Assembly: GCA_050697555.1 (NCBI GenBank)
Contig: JBOHAD010000110.1
Coordinates: 1-6,072 of the forward strand
Length of the DNA stretch: 6,072 nucleotides
Reading direction: 5' to 3'
Origin: DASQWP01 sp050697555
GTDB taxonomy: Bacteria > Actinomycetota > Thermoleophilia > Gaiellales > Gaiellaceae
Part shown: piece by piece, positions 1 through 5,518 of the stretch
How positions within the stretch are numbered: position 1 is the stretch's first letter
Layout: every line of letters starts with the position of its first letter
Made by a program: the position numbers and the translations under genes
Notes under the pieces: generated by a model
What the model was told of the DNA's origin: nothing
Database searches by the model: none
What the model saw: the letters and a program-made list of their open reading frames with translations, nothing else

Positions 1-1097
1 AGAACTACTCGCGGATCCTCGACGGGCGCCCGGCGGGCTCCGCGCCGCACACCCTCCTCGACTACTTCCGCGACGACTTCCTCGTCATGGTGGACGAGTC
101 GCACCAGACCGTCCCCCAGCTCGGCGGGATGTACGAGGGCGACCGCTCGCGCAAGGAGACGCTCGTCGCGCACGGCTTCCGGCTGCCGTCCGCGCTGGAC
201 AACCGCCCGCTTCGCTTCGACGAGTTCCTCGAGAAGGTGCCGCAGCTGGTCTTCGTCTCCGCGACGCCTGGGCCGTTCGAGCTCCGCAACTCGACGAACG
301 TCGCCGAGCAGATCATCCGCCCGACCGGCGTCGTCGACCCCGAAGTCGACCTGCGCCCGACGAAGAACCAGATCGACGACCTCCTGAACGAGATCCGGCG
401 CAGGGAGGAGGCGGGCGAGCGCGTCCTCGTGACGACGCTGACGAAGAAGATGGCCGAGGACCTGACCGACTACCTGCTCGAGTCGGGCGTCCGCGCGCGC
501 TACCTGCACTCGGAGATCGACACGCTCGACCGCATCCGCATCATCCGCGAGCTGCGCCTGGGCGAGTACGACGTGCTCGTGGGCATCAACCTTCTACGGG
601 AGGGGCTCGACCTGCCGGAGGTCTCTCTCGTCGCCATCCTCGACGCGGACAAGGAGGGCTTCCTGCGCGGGCAGACGGCGCTCATCCAGACGATCGGCCG
701 AGCCGCCCGGAACGTGAACGGCAAGGTGGTCATGTACGCGGACAAGATGACCGAGGCGATCAAGGGCGCGATGGACGAGACGAACCGTCGGCGCGAGATC
801 CAGCTTCGCTACAACGAAGAGCACGGGATCACGCCCGAGTCGATCGTGAAGGGCGTCTCCGACATCGCCGAGTTCCTCGCGCTCGAATCGGCGCCGCACG
901 TGCCCGGGAAGCGCCGCCGCGGCCGCCAGGTGGAGGGCATGAGCGCGGACGAGCTGGAGAAGCTCGTGGTCACGCTCGAGGAGGAGATGTTCGCGGCGGC
1001 GGAGGAGCTCCGCTTCGAGTACGCCGCCAAGCTCCGGGACGAGATCAAGGACCTGCGGCGGGAGCTCCAGGCGGCCGCGGCTGAGCCGGCCGCATAG
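1..1097 (+). CDS. uvrB: UvrABC excinuclease subunit B (UvrB), C-terminal half, 5' end outside window
   Basis: UvrB is the ATP-dependent damage-verifying subunit of nucleotide excision repair. It is loaded by UvrA and then recruits UvrC for incision. The reading frame is open from base 3 and enters mid-protein at NYSRILDGR; the residues before the ATG at 87 match UvrB, so that ATG is internal. Visible landmarks, in order, are the Walker B/DEAD-like motif DESH at 93-104, helicase motif III SATPGPFE near 258-281, the helicase C-terminal domain (TTLTKKMAEDL, YLHSEIDTLDR, GINLLREGLDLPE, then motif VI QTIGRAARN near 687-713), the conserved segment YNEEHGITPESI, and a C-terminal UVR coiled-coil motif at about 946-1065 (FEYAAKLRDEIKDLR), the UvrC-contact region of the family. 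About 365 residues are present of the usual 650-700, so the P-loop and most of the UvrA-binding domain are missing. The protein ends in a short Ala/Glu/Pro tail. No uvrA or uvrC follows on this strand; the next gene converges. Identification is near certain. Confidence 0.98.
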   Translation, partial: NYSRILDGRPAGSAPHTLLDYFRDDFLVMVDESHQTVPQLGGMYEGDRSRKETLVAHGFRLPSALDNRPLRFDEFLEKVPQLVFVSATPGPFELRNSTNVAEQIIRPTGVVDPEVDLRPTKNQIDDLLNEIRRREEAGERVLVTTLTKKMAEDLTDYLLESGVRARYLHSEIDTLDRIRIIRELRLGEYDVLVGINLLREGLDLPEVSLVAILDADKEGFLRGQTALIQTIGRAARNVNGKVVMYADKMTEAIKGAMDETNRRREIQLRYNEEHGITPESIVKGVSDIAEFLALESAPHVPGKRRRGRQVEGMSADELEKLVVTLEEEMFAAAEELRFEYAAKLRDEIKDLRRELQAAAAEPAA

Positions 1098-1119
1098 CCT
1101 CGATCAGGGCCGGCGGCCC
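1071..1119. terminator. GC-rich inverted repeats at the convergent stop codons, possible bidirectional terminator
   Basis: The two converging genes have stop codons at 1095-1097 (plus) and 1104-1106 (minus), so any terminator must overlap coding sequence. A perfect 7-bp inverted repeat, GCCGGCC at 1085-1091 and GGCCGGC at 1108-1114, encloses both stop codons in a 16-nt loop. Competing hairpins exist: GCGGCCG at 1071-1077 with CGGCCGC at 1087-1093, and GGGCC/GGCCC at 1107-1119 with a three-base loop. None has a clear U tract on either strand, so classic Rho-independent function is uncertain. Such repeats also arise easily in DNA this GC-rich. Confidence 0.35.
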
Positions 1120-3209
1120 TTGCTCAGCTTGACCTTGACCTTCGCGCCGGTGGGCCGGACCTTCTTCATCCCGGGCTTGTGCGAGATGACGCGGCCGGCA
1201 CGGACGCGGCCGGAGAACGCGCGGGTGACGCGACCGAGGTTGCAGTTTCGCTGCTTCAGGGCTCTGCGCACGCCCTTCAACGTCTTGCCCTTGACGTTTG
1301 GGACGACGCAGGGGCGTCTGACGGCCACCTTGAAGCGACCGACGCCGGTCGCGCCGTCCTTGTCCGTTACCTTGACAGTCACCGTGAAGAGGCCTCCGCG
1401 CCGGAACGTGTGTCTGGCCTTGCCGAGCCAACCCGGGCTTACGACCGTACGCAGCGTCCGCCGCGTCCCGTCGCCCCAGTAGACCTGAACGTCCCAGGGC
1501 GCGTCCAGCCCCGGATCGGCGAAGGAGCCGAGCGGGAGGGCAACGCGACGCCGGGCCGGCACTCTCCGACGGTTGGGAGGGGTCACGGTCGGCTTGACGT
1601 TGAGGACCGATACCTGCGCGCGATCGGGCAGGCTGTCGACGGCTCCGTCGTTGACCGTGAGGTCGAACTCGTAGATGCCGTCGACGCGAGGCTGGAACAT
1701 GACTGTCTCCTCCGGCGGGAGAGCGACGGCCGCGGGTCCGCTCACCGCCTCCCACATGAAGGAGAACAGGGTGTCGAAGTCGTCGTCGCTCGATCCGGCA
1801 CCGCTGAGCGTTACCACGTCTCCTTCGTTGACGGTCTGGTCGGGACCCGCGTGCGCGAACGGGGCCGAGTTCGCGGAGGTGATGTTGACCGTCAGGAAGA
1901 GGTCCTCGGCCGCGCCGCCGTCGAAGACGCGCACGCCGACGCAGTAAGGGCTGTCGGCTGCGTCCAGCGCGCCGACCGCGAGTTCGAGCGTCGCGGTCTC
2001 GATCTCCGGAACCGAGTCCATGGAGTCGGAGGCGAAGGCGACGTCCGTGAACGGATGCGGCGGCCAAGCCTCGCAGTCGCCTCCGTCCGGGACCGAGAAG
2101 CGGAGCGTCTGCCCGTCGTCCGGCTCGTCGAGCTTGAGCAGGATTGAGCGCAGGGCCGGGACGGGCTCGAATCCAGCCGGCTCGCTGACAGTCATGACTC
2201 CCGGGTCGATCCACTTGGGAGGCTGGTTCAGCGAGACGACGGAGAGGGGAAGCTGCACACCGTCGGCGAGCGCCTCGAATGCGACCTGGTTGCTACTGAA
2301 CAGTCCTGGGAGCGTGATCGTCCACGTTCCCTGCTGGCCAGGGCCGACGTCCTCGCCGTCGTCGAGCGTCGCGAGCGTCGCCGGCCCATTCCACTTCGCA
2401 TCGTCAGACATCGTCCCGGTGATCTCGCCACCCGCCGGCGGCGTGTACGTCAACGGCCCCGTCACCCGATCGCCCGGCCACTCGAGGTCGAAGTTTCGGA
2501 GTGTCGTGGCCGTCGTTCCTGCCGGGACCGTGAAGGCGAGCTTCAGAGGCTTTCCTATCTGCTCTGTGCACGTAATCGTCGCCTGCGTGAACTCGATGCG
2601 AACGTCGTCCTCGGGCTCCGGCGTCTTCGTCCCGTCGGAGTCGACGTCGACCTCGATGCGGAAGGAGTTCTGGTCGTCGTTCAGCTCGGGGTCGTCGTTA
2701 CCAGAGATTGGGAACGCCCCTGTCTCGCTCGTCAGGAGGTAGGTTCCGGCGGCGTTGATAGTGGTCTCGAAGACCGAGCTGCTCGGTGAGTTCGACGGGA
2801 ACGTCTCGGTCGCAAGTAGATCTCCGTGTTCGGTTCTGAGCTCGAAGCGCGTTGGGTCGAGGCGGGCTGAATTCGGCGTTTCGTCCTGTGGCGCTGAGAG
2901 GCGGGCTGAGGCCGCGTCGAGGACGCGTACCTTTACTGGGAACACGGCCCCGGCCGGGACGATGACGTGGAAGATGTGGCGGCGGTCGCTGCTCGCGGTG
3001 GGCGTTCCCCCGGTGGGCATGCTCGTGTACCAATCGCCCTCGGCGGCGGGCACCTCGCGACCGTTCGTCTGGAACCAGCAGTCCGGCGCGCCGTCTGAGG
3101 GGGCCGTCGCCGGTGTCGCGGAGGCCGCGAACGCCATGGCTGCGCCCGCGACCCCGACCGCTGCGGCCAGTGCACGTGTCCTACGACCCCCTGGTCGCCT
3201 TCCGACCAC
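1104..3209 (-). CDS. Secreted PKD-domain protein with C-terminal PASTA repeat
   Basis: Exported multidomain protein of unknown function, 701 residues from the preferred GTG at 3209. That start has AGGA ten bases upstream (3220-3223) and gives a standard signal peptide: basic RRPGGRRTR, a hydrophobic Ala/Val-rich core, and likely cleavage near ATPATA, about residue 35. A longer in-frame GTG at 3341 would add 44 Arg-rich residues before the signal peptide and has no well-spaced ribosome site. After the signal come beta-rich segments of no firm family, an acidic stretch DVDSDGTKTPEPEDD, and an Ig/cadherin-like segment. A PKD domain follows at about 447-540 (AGPDQTVNEGDVVTLSG, then FDLTVNDG). A second PKD-like domain at about 545-630 carries WGDGT at 578-582 and FTVTVKVTDKDG. 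A basic PASTA-like repeat (VPNVKGKTLKGVRRAL) occupies about 634-698. Six Cys after the signal suggest disulfides. PKD modules commonly bind proteins or glycans and PASTA repeats can bind peptidoglycan, so a cell-surface role is inferred. No catalytic domain or sortase motif is seen. Confidence 0.85.
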   Translation of the reverse strand: MVGRRPGGRRTRALAAAVGVAGAAMAFAASATPATAPSDGAPDCWFQTNGREVPAAEGDWYTSMPTGGTPTASSDRRHIFHVIVPAGAVFPVKVRVLDAASARLSAPQDETPNSARLDPTRFELRTEHGDLLATETFPSNSPSSSVFETTINAAGTYLLTSETGAFPISGNDDPELNDDQNSFRIEVDVDSDGTKTPEPEDDVRIEFTQATITCTEQIGKPLKLAFTVPAGTTATTLRNFDLEWPGDRVTGPLTYTPPAGGEITGTMSDDAKWNGPATLATLDDGEDVGPGQQGTWTITLPGLFSSNQVAFEALADGVQLPLSVVSLNQPPKWIDPGVMTVSEPAGFEPVPALRSILLKLDEPDDGQTLRFSVPDGGDCEAWPPHPFTDVAFASDSMDSVPEIETATLELAVGALDAADSPYCVGVRVFDGGAAEDLFLTVNITSANSAPFAHAGPDQTVNEGDVVTLSGAGSSDDDFDTLFSFMWEAVSGPAAVALPPEETVMFQPRVDGIYEFDLTVNDGAVDSLPDRAQVSVLNVKPTVTPPNRRRVPARRRVALPLGSFADPGLDAPWDVQVYWGDGTRRTLRTVVSPGWLGKARHTFRRGGLFTVTVKVTDKDGATGVGRFKVAVRRPCVVPNVKGKTLKGVRRALKQRNCNLGRVTRAFSGRVRAGRVISHKPGMKKVRPTGAKVKVKLSKGRRP

Positions 3210-3264
3210 GATGCTTCGATCCTGGTCTACGGGATTCCGAAGTTCAATCGCGCGAGGCGCCGGT

Positions 3265-3280
3265 CTAGCCGTACGGCTAG
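3265..3280. repeat. Perfect 16-bp palindrome, candidate operator
   Basis: CTAGCCGTACGGCTAG is identical to its own reverse complement over all 16 bases. The flanks (T at 3264, G at 3281) do not extend the symmetry. It lies 55 bases upstream of the preferred GTG of the minus-strand gene and about 160 bases upstream of the nucleotidase start. That position suits a dimeric repressor or activator site. No regulator gene is in the window, so the assignment as an operator is inference. Confidence 0.4.
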
Positions 3281-3365
3281 GGAAGACCCGCCGCTCGTAG
3301 CGGGAGAAGACATCGAGGTCGGCGCCGATTCGCCGCTCCACCCTTCGCGCCGGGTGAGCTTCAGG

Positions 3366-3392
3366 TTGTCAGCCTCCGGTGAAAGCGATAAC
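3366..3392 (+). promoter_or_regulatory. Weak sigma70-like promoter candidate for the nucleotidase gene
   Basis: TTGTCA at 3366-3371 resembles a -35 box. GATAAC at 3387-3392 resembles a -10 box (four of six matches to TATAAT), with a 15-base spacer that is shorter than ideal. It would give a 5' leader of roughly 25-30 bases before the ATG at 3427. The match is partial, and other sigma factors cannot be excluded. Confidence 0.3.
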
Positions 3393-3412
3393 TTCGGGGC
3401 GGTTCCGACCCC

Positions 3413-3426
3413 GGGAGAGGAGTCAG
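3413..3426 (+). promoter_or_regulatory. Ribosome binding site that fixes the nucleotidase start
   Basis: The purine run GGGAGAGGAG at 3413-3422 is a strong Shine-Dalgarno sequence four bases before the ATG at 3427. Translation from there begins directly with a signal peptide. This favours 3427 over an in-frame GTG at 3379, which would put sixteen extra charged residues in front of the signal peptide. Confidence 0.8.
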
Positions 3427-5448
3427 ATGACACACACTCTGCGGCTGCGGCCCGCCGTGCTGGCCGCTGCCACCATCGTCTTTGCGCTCGCAATCGCCCT
3501 CCTGCCGGCGACCGCCGACGCGGGCGGCGCCCCTCGCGTCGCTCCGCTCGCGGGCGACTGGGAGGTGCCCGGACCGGGCGACCCTGACGGAACAGGTTCC
3601 GCGACGGTGACGCTCAACGCGGGCCTCCGGAAGGTCTGTTGGAGCATCAACGCGTCGGACATCACCCTGCCCGCGGCGGCTGCGCACATCCACGAGGGCG
3701 CGGTCGGCGTCGAAGGACCCGTCGTGGTGACCCTGAGCCCGCCGGACGCGAGTGGGACCTCGAACGGCTGCCGCTCGGGCGTCGACCGGGCGCTCATCAA
3801 GGACATCACGCAGAACCAGCAGGACTACTACGTGAACGTCCACACGAGCGACTTCCCGGCCGGGGCGATCCGTGGGCAGCTCTGGGTGCCGGGCCAGGCC
3901 GGGCGCGTGCAGGACGCCGTTCCCGTCCAGTTCCTGAACGTCTCCGACTGGCACGCGCAGCTCGACCCGCTGAACGTCTTCGGCGTCGGCGACGTCGGTG
4001 GCGCGGCCCAGCTCTCGACGTACTGGAGGGCCGACCGGGCTACGGAGCCGAACACGCTCACGCTCACGGCGGGCGACGCCTACGGCGCCGCGCCGCCGCT
4101 CTCGAGCTTCTTCGAGGAGCGCACGGCGGTGATGGCGATGAACCTGATGGGGTTCGACGTCGACACCTTCGGCAACCACAACTTCGACCGAGGCGTCGAG
4201 CATCTCCAGGAGATGATCGACCTGGCCGAGTTCCAGTACGTCTCGGCGAACCTCGAGAACGTCGAGGACAACCTCACGGGCGTGAAGCCGTTCGAGATCT
4301 TCAACATGAACGGCGCCAAGGTGGCTGTCATCGGGATCACGAACCCGGAGGCCCCGGAGCTCGTCTTCCCGGGCAACTTCGGGACGATCGAGGTGACCGA
4401 CCCGGTCGCCGCCGCGATGGAGGCGAAAGCGCAGGCCGACGCAGCCGGGGCGGACGTCTTCGTCGCTATCACGCACATGGGCGTGACCGGGACCGAGGGC
4501 GGGGAGGAGGTCGGTCCGCTCATCGACTTCGCCAATGCCGTGAGCGGCTTCGACGTGATCTTCGGCGACCACACCGATTTCCTCTTTAGCGGCATGATCA
4601 ACGGCCAGCTCGTGCTCGAGAACAGGAGCAAGGGCGCCACGTACGCGCGGACGGACGTGACGCTCGACCCGAACACGGGCACGGTGTTCAACCGCCAGAC
4701 GGAATTCGTCACGCCGCTCTCGAACGCGGTCGCCCCGGACCAGGCGATCGTCGACATGCTCGCCCCCTTCCGGGCCGAGCTCGCGGCCGCCTTCGACGAG
4801 GTGATCGGAGCGACGACCGACGTCTTCGTGCGTGGCGGGAACATCGAGCGCCGCGAGGAGGTAGCCATCGGCAACCTCATCACCGACGCCATGCGCCTCG
4901 AGTACGGGACGCAGCTCGGCTTCACGAACGGCGGCGGCATCCGCGCGCCGCTCCCGTCGAGCTACGTCCCGATGGATCCGAGCCTCCGTCGCAGCGGTTG
5001 CACGGCGGAAACTCCGTGCGACCTCGTGGTGGGAGACGTCTTCACGGTGCTCCCGTTCGGGAACTCAGTCGTCACCCGAGAAGTCACGGGGTCGCAGCTG
5101 TGGGCGATGCTCGAGAACGGCGTCAGCCGGATCAACAGCGACGGAACCGGGGCAGACGGGCGCTTCCCGCAGATCTCGGGCTTCCGCTTCATGTTCGACT
5201 TCTCCGAGCCGGCGGGCTCGCGCGTCGTCTCGGTGGAGCTCGCCGACGGGACGGCGATTCCGGCCGACTCGACGACGTACACGCTGGCGACGAACGACTT
5301 CCTCAACGCCGGCGGCGACGGCTACACGATGCTCGCCGACGGGCAGGGCGTGACGCGAGACGTGATGGCAAACGTCGTCCTCGACCACATCCGGGAGCAG
5401 GGCACGATCACTCCGGTCGTCGAGGGTCGCATCATCAAGATGGGCTAA
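3427..5448 (+). CDS. Secreted CHRD-domain/5'-nucleotidase fusion (UshA-like metallophosphoesterase)
   Basis: Predicted exported enzyme of 673 residues that hydrolyses nucleotides or related phosphoesters to release phosphate. Residues 1-32 are a signal peptide, with likely cleavage after ADA. A CHRD domain spans about 39-153 (HIHEG at 87-91, terminal GAIRGQL, paired Cys 71 and 115); its role in bacteria is unclear. The metallophosphoesterase domain follows, with family metal motifs SDWH (D174, H176), GDAYG (D217), GNHNFD (N250, H251), THMG (H350) and GDHTD (H382, D384). The last normally reads GH-S/T-H, so one metal-binding His is replaced by Asp. The C-terminal 5'-nucleotidase domain shows IGNLITDAM (481-489), NGGGIR (501-506), GDVFTVLPFGN (536-546), ISGFRF (583-588) and NDFLNAGGDGY (623-633), the usual nucleotide-binding landmarks. 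A longer-than-usual loop between NGGGIR and GDVF holds Cys 525 and 531, a probable disulfide. There is no LPXTG or C-terminal membrane segment, so it is probably released or periphery-associated. The precise substrate is unknown; 2',3'-cyclic phosphodiesters are possible. Confidence 0.93.
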   Translation: MTHTLRLRPAVLAAATIVFALAIALLPATADAGGAPRVAPLAGDWEVPGPGDPDGTGSATVTLNAGLRKVCWSINASDITLPAAAAHIHEGAVGVEGPVVVTLSPPDASGTSNGCRSGVDRALIKDITQNQQDYYVNVHTSDFPAGAIRGQLWVPGQAGRVQDAVPVQFLNVSDWHAQLDPLNVFGVGDVGGAAQLSTYWRADRATEPNTLTLTAGDAYGAAPPLSSFFEERTAVMAMNLMGFDVDTFGNHNFDRGVEHLQEMIDLAEFQYVSANLENVEDNLTGVKPFEIFNMNGAKVAVIGITNPEAPELVFPGNFGTIEVTDPVAAAMEAKAQADAAGADVFVAITHMGVTGTEGGEEVGPLIDFANAVSGFDVIFGDHTDFLFSGMINGQLVLENRSKGATYARTDVTLDPNTGTVFNRQTEFVTPLSNAVAPDQAIVDMLAPFRAELAAAFDEVIGATTDVFVRGGNIERREEVAIGNLITDAMRLEYGTQLGFTNGGGIRAPLPSSYVPMDPSLRRSGCTAETPCDLVVGDVFTVLPFGNSVVTREVTGSQLWAMLENGVSRINSDGTGADGRFPQISGFRFMFDFSEPAGSRVVSVELADGTAIPADSTTYTLATNDFLNAGGDGYTMLADGQGVTRDVMANVVLDHIREQGTITPVVEGRIIKMG

Positions 5449-5460
5449 CGCAGGTCGAAA

Positions 5461-5488
5461 AGGGGTCGGGCCTCCGGGTCCGGCCCCT
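5461..5488 (+). terminator. Strong hairpin after the nucleotidase gene, probable terminator
   Basis: Bases 5461-5472 pair with 5477-5488 in a 12-bp stem (ten Watson-Crick pairs and two G-U pairs) closed by the tetraloop TCCG. It begins 12 bases after the nucleotidase stop codon. The bases after it (CGTCGTCCTCC) are pyrimidine-rich but not a true U tract, as is common in high-GC genomes. It may terminate fully, or attenuate read-through into the EEP gene, whose ribosome site starts 17 bases later. Confidence 0.65.
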
Positions 5489-5504
5489 CGTCGTCCTCCT
5501 GAGG

Positions 5505-5518
5505 AAAGGAGCCGATCC
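5505..5518 (+). promoter_or_regulatory. Ribosome binding site of the EEP-family gene
   Basis: AAAGGAG at 5505-5511 is a near-ideal Shine-Dalgarno sequence, seven bases before the ATG at 5519. It decides this start, and the encoded product begins with a clear signal peptide. Confidence 0.8.

Larger units (their letters stand above)
3210..3426. promoter_or_regulatory. Divergent intergenic region between the PKD/PASTA gene and the 5'-nucleotidase gene
   Basis: This 217-base gene-free stretch must carry promoters for both divergent secreted-protein genes if the minus-strand gene starts at 3209. It contains a perfect 16-bp palindrome (3265-3280), a weak plus-strand promoter candidate (3366-3392), a 5-bp GC hairpin CGGGG/CCCCG at 3395-3413 with a nine-base loop, and the nucleotidase ribosome site. 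I could not find a convincing minus-strand promoter: a TTGAAC-like -35 at 3242-3247 has no good -10 partner. If the minus-strand gene really starts at 3341, only about 85 bases remain non-coding and the palindrome lies inside that gene. Confidence 0.6.

Noticed and set aside
1179..2147. Plus-strand open frame of 322 codons opposite the PKD/PASTA gene
   Set aside because: It is antisense to a supported gene, has Arg/Val/Asp-rich composition with no recognisable motif, and is out of register with any ribosome site I could see.
1045..2214. Minus-strand open frame of 389 codons in another frame of the PKD/PASTA gene
   Set aside because: The product is Arg/Gly/Pro-rich low-complexity sequence, whereas the frame from 3209 has a signal peptide, PKD and PASTA motifs over the same bases.
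3210..3341. N-terminal extension of the PKD/PASTA protein from GTG 3341
   Set aside because: There is no well-spaced ribosome site (the AAGG touches the GTG), and it adds an Arg-rich stretch before the signal peptide. It cannot be fully excluded.
3379..3426. Upstream GTG start for the nucleotidase
   Set aside because: It would precede the signal peptide with sixteen charged residues and overlap the putative promoter, while ATG 3427 has a strong ribosome site.
3361..4572. Long minus-strand open frame of 403 codons opposite the nucleotidase gene
   Set aside because: It is antisense to a gene with clear conserved motifs, is rich in Arg, Val, Asp and Glu, and shows no domain. High GC keeps the opposite frame open.
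3639..4589. Plus-strand open frame of 316 codons inside the nucleotidase gene
   Set aside because: It is a shifted frame of the nucleotidase, dominated by Arg and Gly, with no conserved motif.
4080..4940. Minus-strand open frame of 286 codons opposite the nucleotidase catalytic region
   Set aside because: It is antisense to conserved metal-site and NGGGIR motifs. Its Ser/Thr/Pro-rich product is typical of a high-GC shadow frame.
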